From NCBI RefSeq assembly GCF_900107455.1, contig NZ_FNQB01000003.1:310001-374000 (forward strand): 64,000 nt of DNA. The letters run 5' to 3'. The position numbers and the translations under genes are program-made. Below, one piece after another: positions 34,487 through 45,795 of this stretch (within the stretch, counting starts at the first letter, position 1; the number at the start of each line of letters is the position of its first letter). The notes beneath the pieces were generated by a model, which was not told the origin of the DNA, ran no database searches, and was given only the letters and a program-made list of their open reading frames with translations. Origin of the DNA: Asanoa ishikariensis (GTDB taxonomy: Bacteria > Actinomycetota > Actinomycetes > Mycobacteriales > Micromonosporaceae).

Positions 34487-34540
34487 GTTAGCAAGGGACC
34501 CTTCCTATGCGGAAAGCGTTAACAAGGGTCCCTTGCTTAC
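34487..34540. repeat. 54-bp dispersed palindromic element, copy 1
   Basis: GTTAGCAAGGGACCCTT, then TATGCGGAAAGCGTTAAC, then AAGGGTCCCTTGCTTAC. The two AAGGG-x-CCCTT halves are each palindromic and the whole can fold back. Its last bases supply the TAA stop of the convergent lipoprotein gene. A second copy in the opposite sense lies at 55066-55119, about 45 of 54 bases identical by eye. Confidence 0.85.
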
Positions 34541-35589
34541 CGCACCGCCCCGGACGTCTTGCTCGCGATCAGGCTGCTGGTGTCGACCACCTCGAAGTCG
34601 CTGCCCGTCAACGACTTCAGGGCGCGCAGGGCGTCGTTGTCCCAGTGGCTGTCGGGCGCGCCGGAGATGTACCAGGCCGAGCCGTGGTCCGCGACGATCA
34701 CGCCGTACCGCTTCATCGCCTCCGCGACGATCCGCGCCTGCTTGGGCATCGATCCGGTGCCGACCGACGACTTGAGCCGCAGCCGCTGGCCGAGCTGGGG
34801 GAGGTTCGCGTCGGTGGCCGACGAGGCGGAGTGGGTGGCCGGCCAGGTGAAGCCGGTGCGGGTCTTCGGCACGGTGATCCGGATCGCGTGGTCGATCCGC
34901 CCGGTCGCGACCTCCTCGTAGCGGACCAGCCCGGCGAAGATCGAGAGGCCGGACGCGTCCGCCGAGGTCCAGCCGGCCGGCCGCAGCTTGTTGGACCGCA
35001 GGTCGAACACCGCGCCCGAGCCGGCCTTCCAGCCACTGCCCCGCGGGTACGCCGAGAACAGCTCGTAGACCTTGCACGCCGCCTTGTCGAACGCGATCAC
35101 GTGCCGGTCACCGTCGGCCTGCGGGCCGCCCTCGACCTTCGCGTTGGCCGGGATCGGATACGGCCCGCGGTCGCTCTCGTCGGCGTACTCGAACTCGACC
35201 GAGATCTTCTTCTGCCCGGCCGGCACGGTGGTCACCGGTATCCCGATCGGCGCGCCCTCGTAGTCGCCAGAGCCGAAGTCGGGGTGCATCGCCGAGGACG
35301 CCCCGATGCTCGCCACCATGGCCGTCGAGCGGGCGTGCACGGGCAGCTTGGTCACGTCGGCCCGCCAGACGTTGTCGGCCGGCAGCGCGCCGTTGCAGCT
35401 CTTGGCCGGGGCCTTCGTCGGCGTCGCGGTGGGACGGGGTCCGTGGCCGAGCGCGTCGGTGCCGCCGGCGGGGGAGGCACTCGCACCGGCACCCGCCGAA
35501 GCGCCGGCGGGCGGCGCGGGGTCACTGCCGCATCCGGCCAACAGCGCCAGGAAACCGACAATCGCCACGGTACGGAAGGGAGCGCGCAC
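34537..35589 (-). CDS. Secreted lipoprotein of unknown function
   Basis: 350 aa. Lipoprotein signal with lipobox LLAGC (Cys near residue 20), then a 45-residue Ala/Ser/Pro linker and a conserved domain from SCNGALPADNVW to the end. That domain contains EFEYADESDRGPYPIPANAK, SGDYEGAPIGIPV, WPATHSA and DHGSAWYISGAPDSHWD. The pattern recurs in secreted actinobacterial proteins without a known activity. Acidic/aromatic clusters suggest glycan or peptide binding, which is inference. Its stop codon is inside the palindromic element. Confidence 0.82.
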   Translation of the reverse strand: MRAPFRTVAIVGFLALLAGCGSDPAPPAGASAGAGASASPAGGTDALGHGPRPTATPTKAPAKSCNGALPADNVWRADVTKLPVHARSTAMVASIGASSAMHPDFGSGDYEGAPIGIPVTTVPAGQKKISVEFEYADESDRGPYPIPANAKVEGGPQADGDRHVIAFDKAACKVYELFSAYPRGSGWKAGSGAVFDLRSNKLRPAGWTSADASGLSIFAGLVRYEEVATGRIDHAIRITVPKTRTGFTWPATHSASSATDANLPQLGQRLRLKSSVGTGSMPKQARIVAEAMKRYGVIVADHGSAWYISGAPDSHWDNDALRALKSLTGSDFEVVDTSSLIASKTSGAVR

Positions 35590-35613
35590 CCGCGCATCCT
35601 GCCAGGGCGCTGA

Positions 35614-36327
35614 TCAGTTGGCGAGGGCGTCCTGCACGCCGGTCTCCCGCGGCCCGAGAAACACCGGGTCCCGCCGGGTCGCGACGTCCCAGGCCGCCTT
35701 GACGCCGGCGAGCTGCTCGCGGAAGGCGCCCCAGTCCCAGGCCCGCTCGAACCGCTTCACCGTCTCGTCGCCGACGCCGACCGCGTCGATGCCGGCGTCC
35801 CGGCACAGCGCCACTGCCCGGTCGATGTGGAAGCCCTGGGTCACCACGATCATGCGGTCGACACCGAAGATCTTCTTGGCGCGTACGCACGAGTCGTAGG
35901 TGTCGAAACCGGCATGGTCCTGCACGACCTTGCGCTCCGGCACGCCCCGCTCGACCAACCACCGGCTCATCGCGCCCGGCTCGTCGTAGTGGAACTCCCG
36001 ATGGTCACCGGAGACCAGCACCGCGCCCACCGTGCCGGCGGCGTAGAGCTGCCGGGCCAGGTCGAGCCGGGCGGCCAGGAACGGCGACGGTGTCCCGTCG
36101 GGATAGACCTGCGCGCCCAGCACCATGACGACCGGGGCCGCCGGCACCGAGTCGAGCGCAAAGACGTGGCCGCGGGCGCCCGCCCGCAGCCAGAGACCGG
36201 TGCCGACGACCGCGGCGGGCACGGCGACCACCACCGCGACCGCGGTGATCAGGAAGGCGCGCAGCCAGCGGCGCCTTTTCCGGGGTGGCGGCGACTCGGG
36301 TGTGGACACCGCCCCATTGTCGATCAT
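35614..36327 (-). CDS. DUF218/SanA-type membrane protein
   Basis: 237 aa. N-terminal membrane helix (about residues 24-46) after a basic stretch, then a DUF218 domain: VVMVLGAQVYPDGTPSPFLA, VLVSGDHREFHYDEPGAMSR, FDTYDSCVRAKKIFG, VVTQGFHIDRAVALC. SanA/YdcF relatives affect envelope integrity and vancomycin tolerance in enterobacteria; the enzymatic role is unclear. Starts at 36327 or at GTG 36309. Confidence 0.85.
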   Translation of the reverse strand: MIDNGAVSTPESPPPRKRRRWLRAFLITAVAVVVAVPAAVVGTGLWLRAGARGHVFALDSVPAAPVVMVLGAQVYPDGTPSPFLAARLDLARQLYAAGTVGAVLVSGDHREFHYDEPGAMSRWLVERGVPERKVVQDHAGFDTYDSCVRAKKIFGVDRMIVVTQGFHIDRAVALCRDAGIDAVGVGDETVKRFERAWDWGAFREQLAGVKAAWDVATRRDPVFLGPRETGVQDALAN

Positions 36328-36349
36328 CGCCGCCACCCCTGGCGCGGGC

Positions 36350-37348
36350 TCAGGCCGGGTTGGTGAGCGCCCCGTCGATCGCGTCGAGCTCACCGGCGGA
36401 GAGGGCCAGGTTGTCCAGCGCGCCGATGTTGTCCTCGAGCTGCCGGACGCTGCTCGCGCCGATGATCAGGCTGGTCATCCGCTCGTCGCGCAGCGCCCAC
36501 GCCAGGGCGAGCTGGGCGAGGGTCTGGCCGCGCTCCTGGGCGATCAGGTTGAGCTCGCGGACGACCCGCATCGTCTGCTCGTCGAGCGCGCTCTCCTTGA
36601 GGAAGCCGCCGGTGGCCACCCGCGAGTCGGCGGGCACGCCGTCGAGGTAGCGGTTGGTCAGCAGGCCCTGCTGGAGCGGGCTGTAGGCGATGCAGCCCGC
36701 GCCGGCCTCGGCCAGGGTGTCGAGCAGGCTGTCGCGCTCGATCCAGCGGTTCATCATCGAGTACGAGGGCTGGTGCAGCAGCAACGGCGTGCCCAGGTCG
36801 CGCAGGATCTTCGCCGCCTCGGCGGTCTGGGCCGAGCTGTAGTTCGAGATCGCGACGTAGAGGGCGCGCCCCGACCGGACCGCGTAGTCGAGGGCCGTCA
36901 TCGACTCTTCCAGCGGGGTGTCCGGGTCGGGCCGGTGGTGGTAGAACACGTCGACGTAGTCGAGGCCCATCCGCTTCAGGGACTGGTCCAGCGACGCGAT
37001 CAGGCCCTTGCGGGAGCCCCATTCGCCGTACGGCCCGGGCCACATCAGGTAGCCGGCCTTGGTCGAGATGATCATCTCGTCGCGGTACGGCTTGAGGTCG
37101 CGGGCCATGATCCGGCCGAAGTTCTCCTCGGCGGAGCCGGGCGGCGGGCCGTAGTTGTTGGCCAGGTCGAAGTGGGTCACACCGAGGTCGAAGGCGCGGC
37201 GGCAGATGTCGGCCATGCGCTCGATGGGGCGCTCGTGGCCGAAGTTGTGCCAGAGACCCAGGGAGACAGCGGGGAGCCGGACCCCACTGCGGCCGGCCCG
37301 GCGGTAGGTCATCGAGTCGTAACGGTCATCGGCAGCGAGGTAGGTCAC
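36350..37348 (-). CDS. Aldo/keto reductase (YghZ/Gpr-like)
   Basis: 332 aa. AKR barrel with catalytic Asp/Tyr in FDLANNYGPPPGSAEENFG, Lys in STKAGYLMWPGPYG, His in YHHRPDPDTP, and the NADPH tail IIGASSVRQLEDN. The WPGPYG insertion is typical of L-glyceraldehyde-3-phosphate reductases (YghZ). GTG at 37348 begins the conserved VTYLAADDRYDSMTYRR. It is divergent from gcvP; the glycine riboswitch starts about 80 bases upstream on the other strand. Confidence 0.88.
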   Translation of the reverse strand: MTYLAADDRYDSMTYRRAGRSGVRLPAVSLGLWHNFGHERPIERMADICRRAFDLGVTHFDLANNYGPPPGSAEENFGRIMARDLKPYRDEMIISTKAGYLMWPGPYGEWGSRKGLIASLDQSLKRMGLDYVDVFYHHRPDPDTPLEESMTALDYAVRSGRALYVAISNYSSAQTAEAAKILRDLGTPLLLHQPSYSMMNRWIERDSLLDTLAEAGAGCIAYSPLQQGLLTNRYLDGVPADSRVATGGFLKESALDEQTMRVVRELNLIAQERGQTLAQLALAWALRDERMTSLIIGASSVRQLEDNIGALDNLALSAGELDAIDGALTNPA

Positions 37349-37430
37349 GGCTCGACAGCTTAGGTGAAGAGACCTCACGCACGCCGTTGCCCATTTGGAT
37401 CATCAACACTGGTAGCGTTTGCGGTGCCGA

Positions 37431-37545
37431 ACCATCCGCGTGGGAGAGTTCGCCGGCCTTCGGGTCGGACGGCGCCGAAGGGGCAAATCCTCCCCGGAAC
37501 CTCTCAGGCAAAAGGACTGCGCGGACATGGCGACTCTGGAGGACC
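37431..37545 (+). promoter_or_regulatory. Glycine riboswitch upstream of gcvP
   Basis: Conserved aptamer blocks in order: GTGGGAGAG, GGCGCCGAAGGGGCAA, AACCTCTCAGGCAAAAGGAC, GCGACTCTGGAGG. One aptamer is visible, about 70 bases before the gcvP start. The following GGGGGAGG and CCTCGTCCCTCGCCCCTCC stretches can pair and may form the expression platform. It would raise gcvP expression when glycine is abundant. Confidence 0.9.
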
Positions 37546-37615
37546 CGTTTCGGGTACGACAGAGGGGGAGGTTGCTTGCCGACCTCGTCCCTCGCCCCTC
37601 CAGGAGTTCCCGCCG

Positions 37616-40471
<2,856 letters not shown>

Positions 40472-40581
40472 GGGCGCGCTTCACCCTTGGTCCGCGGGGG
40501 CCGGGCGGGGCGGGGGTGAGGTGAGCGACGGTGCTCGGATGGGGGAACCGGCTGGGTTCCCCCAGGCCGGCGGCTTACGAT

Positions 40582-40785
40582 CTAGGCCGCGAGGACGGCG
40601 TGGCGGGCGGGCCCGCGGTGGGGGGCGATGCTGCTGCCGTCGGGCAGGAGCTCGCCAGTGTCCTCGAAGAGGATGACGCCGTTGCAGAGCAGGCTCCAGC
40701 CCTGCTCCGGGAAAGCAGCCACAGCCCTGGCGGCGTCGCGGTCCATCGCTTCAGCGGTGGGGCAGTGCGGTTGGTGCTGGCACAT
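40582..40785 (-). CDS. DUF5999 family small protein
   Basis: 67 aa. Starts MCQHQPHCPTAEAMDRDAAR and continues EQGWSLLCNGVILFEDTGEL with LPDGSSIAPHR, the DUF5999 consensus. GGAG lies 6 bases before the ATG at 40785; a longer start (40818) adds 11 residues without family support. Common as a stand-alone gene in actinomycetes, function unknown; the Cys/His pairs may bind metal. Confidence 0.85.
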   Translation of the reverse strand: MCQHQPHCPTAEAMDRDAARAVAAFPEQGWSLLCNGVILFEDTGELLPDGSSIAPHRGPARHAVLAA

Positions 40786-40908
40786 CGGGTTCTCCGGACG
40801 ATGGGGGTGCTGTGTCATGGTTCACATGACCAGTGACGGAGGCTACTCCCTCAACGGGGGCACCTACGAGCAAGTAGCGGCCCAAACACGAAAGAATCCA
40901 CCCTTCGT

Positions 40909-42210
40909 ATGAGTAACCATGGGCCGGTCGGCGTGGGAACGCTTCCAGGTCTTTCTGCCGGATTGCCTGGTCGCGGGCATTTGTGCACGCTCCGTATAAG
41001 AGAGCGCTCCAGATGGGAGTGGCGCTCTACGGACGGTGGCGATCCGGCTCAGCATCTCGAAGATTTCCTTGTCGCCGACGGACTGAACGTGCGGTCCCTG
41101 TCTTCCCGAAGCCTGTCACGCTCCGTAGCCAAAAGCCAGGCCGGATCTCTTTGTGGCGCTGCTGTTTTGATCTCCGCAGCGGGCGGAGCCGCCATGCTCC
41201 GAGGTGGACCTGTGGCCCGCGCCACTCCGGCGCCGGCAGTCCCGGACCTCGTTGCCGTGATATACGAGCACACCGTCGCGGATGATGCGCCTGCGGATAC
41301 GGACGGCCATCTCGTCCCCACACATGGTCACTTGCCCGCTCTGGCGCCGATAACTCCGAAAGAATCTGACGCGCGTCCGCCAGGTGGGAAATCGGCATGG
41401 CACCTGGGGGAGTGGACCCCGAGCTGGACGCCGGCGGAGCACGCGGCGGCGGTCTCCGCGGTCCGCGCGGCGATCGGCCGGGGAGACGTCTACGTGGTCA
41501 ACGTCGTAGGCCACGCGTCTGCGCCGTACGTGGGGGACCCATTGCCGGCGCTGGCCCGGCTGGGTGCCCTCGCAGGCGCCCGCTACGGCGGTGTGCTCAC
41601 CGGGGCGGGCTGGGCGGTGGGCTGTGCGTCACCGGAGACCCTGATCTCGGTCTCGGGCGGCCGCGTCGTGACCCGTCCGATCAAAGGCACCCGCCCGGCG
41701 ACGGCGGCGGGGCGGCGCGAGCTGCTCTCGTCGGCCAAGGAGCGGGCCGAGCACATCATGATCGTGGACCTGGAGCGCAACGACCTGGCCCGGGTGGCGC
41801 GGACGGGCTCGGTCCGCGTCGACGAACTGTTCGCGATCCGGCGCTGGGTCGACCTGTGGCAGGCGGAGTCGGTGGTATCGGCCGAGCTCGCGGACGGCAT
41901 GGGCCTGGCCGACCTGCTGCGCGCGACGTGCCCGGGCGGGTCGGTCACCGGCGCCCCGAAGCTGGCTGCCCTCGCGGAGATCGCCGCGCTGGAGCCGGTC
42001 GGCCGGGGTCCGAGCATGGGGGCCTTGGGCTGGATCGACGCCTCGGGCGACCTGGACCTGGGCCTGACGATCCGCACGGCGGCGGCAGACGCGGACCGCC
42101 TGCACCTGTGGGCGGGCGGAGGCATCACCTGGGACAGCGACCCGAACGCGGAGGTCGAGGAAGCGGCTGCGAAAGCGGCCCCCATCCGCCGTCTACTCGC
42201 ATCTTCCTAG
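40909..42210 (+). CDS. Chorismate-binding enzyme (PabB-like aminodeoxychorismate synthase I)
   Basis: 433 aa. Residues 170-430 form the chorismate-binding domain: RPIKGTRPATAAGRRELLSS, ERAEHIMIVDLERNDLARV, PGGSVTGAPKLAALAEIAAL, GALGWIDASGDLDLGLTIRT, GGGITWDSDPNAEVEE. These residues bind chorismate and Mg. It probably makes 4-amino-4-deoxychorismate for folate or pABA-derived products. The N-terminal 160 residues are weakly conserved and the true start is uncertain. No glutaminase (pabA) or lyase is adjacent. Its end overlaps the convergent nucleosidase by 4 bases. Confidence 0.82.
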   Translation: MSNHGPVGVGTLPGLSAGLPGRGHLCTLRIRERSRWEWRSTDGGDPAQHLEDFLVADGLNVRSLSSRSLSRSVAKSQAGSLCGAAVLISAAGGAAMLRGGPVARATPAPAVPDLVAVIYEHTVADDAPADTDGHLVPTHGHLPALAPITPKESDARPPGGKSAWHLGEWTPSWTPAEHAAAVSAVRAAIGRGDVYVVNVVGHASAPYVGDPLPALARLGALAGARYGGVLTGAGWAVGCASPETLISVSGGRVVTRPIKGTRPATAAGRRELLSSAKERAEHIMIVDLERNDLARVARTGSVRVDELFAIRRWVDLWQAESVVSAELADGMGLADLLRATCPGGSVTGAPKLAALAEIAALEPVGRGPSMGALGWIDASGDLDLGLTIRTAAADADRLHLWAGGGITWDSDPNAEVEEAAAKAAPIRRLLASS

Positions 42211-43091
42211 GACGCCCTAGGCGGTGTGACGGCGTCCAGGCCGCCCATTTCGACGACGCGTACAACCAGGGCTGCGGCGTTTTCGGCGGCGCGGGTCTGG
42301 TCACTGTCCTGCTTGTCGTGGCCCCAGTCGCAGATCCCCTTTACGAGAATCCAATCGATCTTGTTGCGGACCGCCGCCGTGTAGACCGCTCGTCCTTCCA
42401 TCTCGCCGGCGATCGCCTCAGGGGCGACCGCGCGGATCTCCTCCCGGTAGGCGAACGAGTTGACCAGAACGCTCTCGGTGACGACCGGGCCGAAGCGCAC
42501 CCGCGACCGCGTCCATCCGACACTCGCCGTGCGGAACCGGTCGAGAAGCTTGTGTGAGGGATGGACCTCGCCACCGCGGGTGAGCCTGCGGACCTCAGTG
42601 CGACCGGCGTCCTGCGCCATCTTTCGATGGGCGATCAGGCGTACCTGGTCCGCCACCACCACGTCGCCGATCCGCTGCGGTTCCTTGGCGTCGTCCTCTT
42701 TGAGGCCGTAGCAGATCCCGGTCAGGATGACGTGAGCCGGCGCCAGGTCAGCGATCAGCTCCGCGACGCTAGGACCTGCCGAATGTGGCGTCTCGCCGCC
42801 CGGGCCGACTCGCGCGAGAAAGAGCTCGGTCCGGCTGATGATGCCGAGCTCGAATACCGTCTGGCCCCGCAGGAACCTTGGCGTGAACGTAGGTCTGGCG
42901 TTGACCGCGGCCACCGCATCGACGACGGCGTTGAACTCGACGGCCTCGACGACGACGATCAGGGTTCCGCCGTCTCGGCGCGGCCCTTGCCGAGCCGGCT
43001 GCGTGACGGTGACCGATCCAGTCGTGCTTCCGCTACCAAATCCGATCGCTCCTGCGGTGACGTGTTCGAGTTTGTTGTGCTGGTGCGCCAT
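42207..43091 (-). CDS. Nucleoside phosphorylase-fold protein with N-terminal shared motif (putative effector)
   Basis: 294 aa. Residues 40-285 match the PNP/MTA-SAH nucleosidase fold: VVVEAVEFNAV, GGETPHSAG, ILTGICYGLKEDD, IGDVVVADQVRL, and the active-site end GEMEGRAVYTAAVRNKIDWI then VKGICDWGHDK (catalytic Asp). Residues 1-30 are a Gly/Ser/Thr-rich tail holding LEHVTAGAIGFGSG, which also ends the protein encoded just upstream. That suggests recruitment by the partner through this motif. It could cleave a nucleoside or NAD-like ligand during immunity. RBS GGAG precedes the ATG; 8 bases separate it from the upstream gene. Confidence 0.8.
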   Translation of the reverse strand: MAHQHNKLEHVTAGAIGFGSGSTTGSVTVTQPARQGPRRDGGTLIVVVEAVEFNAVVDAVAAVNARPTFTPRFLRGQTVFELGIISRTELFLARVGPGGETPHSAGPSVAELIADLAPAHVILTGICYGLKEDDAKEPQRIGDVVVADQVRLIAHRKMAQDAGRTEVRRLTRGGEVHPSHKLLDRFRTASVGWTRSRVRFGPVVTESVLVNSFAYREEIRAVAPEAIAGEMEGRAVYTAAVRNKIDWILVKGICDWGHDKQDSDQTRAAENAAALVVRVVEMGGLDAVTPPRAS

Positions 43092-43099
43092 GACGACTC

Positions 43100-45043
43100 C
43101 TACGAGGCTGACTGCGAGGCCGGAGGGGTGCCGCCCGAGGTGTGGGCGGTGCCGGTGGAGGGACCCGAGCCGAAGCTGATCGCTCCGGCCGTGACGTCGT
43201 TCAGATAGTTGTTCTGCACGTTGTTGATCACGGTTTCGACCTTGGCGAGGAAGTCGGCGGAGCTGATGTCGTGCGCGATCAGGAACTCCGCCATCGACTG
43301 GGTTAACCGTCGGTTGAGGCGAATCACCCGGTCCAGGGTGTCGCCGAGGGCGATGACGTGCATGTGTTGACCGAGGGCGAGCGCTTCGCGGAACGACAGT
43401 TGAGCGCCGAAGTCAAAGGTTGCGCCGCGGCGTCGCCGATATGAGTGATGCCAACCGCGCAGGACTCGCACCAGCGGCCGGACGGCGGACCAGGTCGCCC
43501 GTGCCATAGCGCCGAACGTGGTCGGCCAATAGGTGCGTGTTCCCACGGCCAGCCCCCGACCAACCGCCGCCTCCAGCGTCGGGATCAGCTCCTTCTCCTG
43601 ACCCTGATCGGCACTATCCGCCGAGTCGAATCCGGTCGCCCGTCGAAGCAGACGGTCGAGAGCGTCGGCCTCGTCCTCGCCGCGCCCGATGACCTCAGGC
43701 AGAGCGTGGGTGGCGACCTCAAGGTGGAGGTAGTCGTCGAGAAGCACGGCGCGTACGAAGGTGGTCACGACGACGTGGCCATCCCGATCGATCATCTCGA
43801 AGCAGAGGTACGCCCGCTGGTAGTCGGTGGGTGTGCGGATTCCCTGGTCGATCAGACTCTGGTCGATGACCGAACGAGGCGGGCCCGCCGGTGACGCCTC
43901 AAGCAGGTTCTCGGTGGAGATTTCCGCAGCGGCGCCGGGTCCGCGTTCGGGGGAGTCCGTGAGCGACCGTCCGTCCACGTAGAGGCGGACCCGGGCGTTG
44001 ACGGTGACATCGCTGGTGCCGATGCCAGTTCTCAGATGGTCGTAGAGGCTTCCGAGGTTGACCGGCTTCGGCTCGTGGGGGATCGCGTCGTCGGATCGCG
44101 CCCGCTTCGTGTCGACCAGAGGCGTGCGCCACGTGGCGAGCTGATGACCGGCTCCGACGAACGGACCGAGCGGGGACCGTGGACCCTTGGCCCGATCACG
44201 GGCGTAGATCAGCAGGTTGGCGGACCCGGTCGACCGTGCACGTCGCTCGAATCCGGCCGCCAGGGCGGGAGCACGGGTCAATTTGCCGACCTTGACCCGC
44301 ACGGCCAGGAGCCGGGCCGCGACGGCGACCACGACCGCGACCAGCCAGCTGGCGACCATACCCACGATGACGACTAGGCCGCATCCGCGGCCCGTCGGCG
44401 TCAACACGACGGCGGCCAACGCCAGGCCTACGACCGCTGTCGCCACGAGCCTCATATTTCCGCCGGACTTCATCCATCGTTGCTTGACCGCGTCGTAGGC
44501 CCGGCGTGTGGTCATCTTCGCGCGGACCATGGAGATCCGCGCGACCGCGATTGCCACGAAGGCCGCGCCGACTGCTGCCAGCCCCTGCGGGCGCGGGCCG
44601 AAGACGGCCACGCTGACAATGATCATGACCAGCAACTGGAACGTGGTGATCACCCAGTCCCGGATCGCGTAGAGGCGGTCGGCGAGCGCCGCGTGTCGGA
44701 GCAGCGCCACCAGATCGATCGCGTAGCAGGGTGCCCATGACTGGTGCTGCCGATCGGTGAAGTGTTCGCGTACCAGGTCGCGGAGCCGGTCGTCGGTATA
44801 GACGAGTGCGCACAACGTTTTCGTCGGGTGGTTGAGCGGGACTGCGGCGTTGGGGGCGGCACCGAGCAGCAGCGGGGTGTGCGTGAACACGCCCCCGTCA
44901 CGACTTGAGCGGCTGGGCCCGCCGAACCGGGAACGACCGTTGCCAACATGGGGTCGGCCGACGAACCGGGTGAGGCCGGACAGCCACAGGTGCAGGCGAT
45001 GGGACTGGCGCTCGCGCCAGCCCACCGCGTTCGAGTCCAGCAT
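43100..45043 (-). CDS. Large membrane protein with C-terminal shared motif (putative sensor)
   Basis: 647 aa, no recognised family. Residues 1-125 are soluble. Four hydrophobic helices lie at about 131-151, 155-172, 200-216 and 223-250. The rest (250-600) is soluble, with short beta segments (VNARVRLYVDGRSLTD; YLCFEMIDRDGHVVVTTFVR) and a helical ending rich in Arg and Asn. The last 31 residues start VTAGAISFGSGPSTG, the same motif as the N-terminus of the next protein. GAGAGG precedes the ATG. It looks like a membrane-bound sensor or pore component that hands a signal to the nucleosidase. Confidence 0.7.
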   Translation of the reverse strand: MLDSNAVGWRERQSHRLHLWLSGLTRFVGRPHVGNGRSRFGGPSRSSRDGGVFTHTPLLLGAAPNAAVPLNHPTKTLCALVYTDDRLRDLVREHFTDRQHQSWAPCYAIDLVALLRHAALADRLYAIRDWVITTFQLLVMIIVSVAVFGPRPQGLAAVGAAFVAIAVARISMVRAKMTTRRAYDAVKQRWMKSGGNMRLVATAVVGLALAAVVLTPTGRGCGLVVIVGMVASWLVAVVVAVAARLLAVRVKVGKLTRAPALAAGFERRARSTGSANLLIYARDRAKGPRSPLGPFVGAGHQLATWRTPLVDTKRARSDDAIPHEPKPVNLGSLYDHLRTGIGTSDVTVNARVRLYVDGRSLTDSPERGPGAAAEISTENLLEASPAGPPRSVIDQSLIDQGIRTPTDYQRAYLCFEMIDRDGHVVVTTFVRAVLLDDYLHLEVATHALPEVIGRGEDEADALDRLLRRATGFDSADSADQGQEKELIPTLEAAVGRGLAVGTRTYWPTTFGAMARATWSAVRPLVRVLRGWHHSYRRRRGATFDFGAQLSFREALALGQHMHVIALGDTLDRVIRLNRRLTQSMAEFLIAHDISSADFLAKVETVINNVQNNYLNDVTAGAISFGSGPSTGTAHTSGGTPPASQSAS

Positions 45044-45098
45044 TGACTCGCCTCTCGATCGAGGACATGGGGCAGGTCGTACGCGTCGAGCGACGCCG

Positions 45099-45662
45099 CT
45101 ATTCGAATGGCGCCCGGGGTTGCGAAGGCTCTGCGTCCGTGTTGCTGGCGAGTTGGTGAGCGAGAACCGCGGTAGCGAGCAGTCCCACCGTCGCGAGGAC
45201 GAGGATCGGGAGAGAGGAGAATGCGCTGTCCGAGTTCGCCACCACTGCCGCGACGGCTGGCCCGCAGAACGTCAGCAGCGAGACGATCACCTGAATGCGC
45301 TTGTGCAGGCGGTAGCCTGGCCGGCACCGATGAGCCGCTTCCCAGGTGAAGGTTCCGGTCGTCGGCGTCAGCCGAGGTGCGAGCACGTGTTCGATATGGC
45401 GCCCGATCTGCGTGACCTTGCGGTCGGTGCTCACGTACGTCCAGCCGAGGACCACGGACACGACGGGGACCAGTAGCAGGATCGTGCGGGCGCCAGCCTG
45501 CAGGGCGGCGCCGCCGACCGCCCCCGCAGTCGCCAGTGCCGCGTAGACGAGATGGTCTCGGCTCGTGATCCGTTGTCGCTGCTCTTCTTTTAGCTGTTGA
45601 TACTCGATGATCACCAGCTCGGCACGGTCGTCGGGCACGTGCAGGCATCCAGGGTTGCGCAT
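45099..45662 (-). CDS. Small membrane protein of the nucleosidase operon
   Basis: 187 aa. A soluble head with EYQQLKEEQRQRITSRDHLV (helical, charged) is followed by a hydrophobic pair at about 41-55 and 60-77, then HIEHVLAPRLTP, and a second pair at about 125-142 and 147-168. This four-helix layout with an N-terminal helical head is seen in accessory membrane proteins of conflict systems such as SLATT-like pore formers; no specific match is claimed. GGAGGG precedes the ATG. It is first in the operon, 55 bases before the 647-aa gene. Confidence 0.65.
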   Translation of the reverse strand: MRNPGCLHVPDDRAELVIIEYQQLKEEQRQRITSRDHLVYAALATAGAVGGAALQAGARTILLLVPVVSVVLGWTYVSTDRKVTQIGRHIEHVLAPRLTPTTGTFTWEAAHRCRPGYRLHKRIQVIVSLLTFCGPAVAAVVANSDSAFSSLPILVLATVGLLATAVLAHQLASNTDAEPSQPRAPFE

Positions 45663-45701
45663 GATCCCTCCATCCGAGGGCAGCGACGACTTCCTATCCC
45701 G

Positions 45702-45738
45702 ACGGTACGAACAACGGCTCGTTCATGTCAATATGACA
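45702..45738 (-). promoter_or_regulatory. Promoter and NrtR-like operator of the three-gene membrane/nucleosidase operon
   Basis: On the minus strand: TTGACA (45726-45731), 18-base spacer, TACCGT (45702-45707). The palindrome TGTCA-N3-TGACA (45726-45738) covers the -35. The same palindrome lies at the promoter of the neighbouring NUDIX/NrtR gene (46513-46525), so that protein is the likely repressor. Confidence 0.6.
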
Positions 45739-45795
45739 ATTAAGAAACCCGTCGATTTCTCCGGCGCCGTGATCCGGGACCGCGGTACTGCCGCG

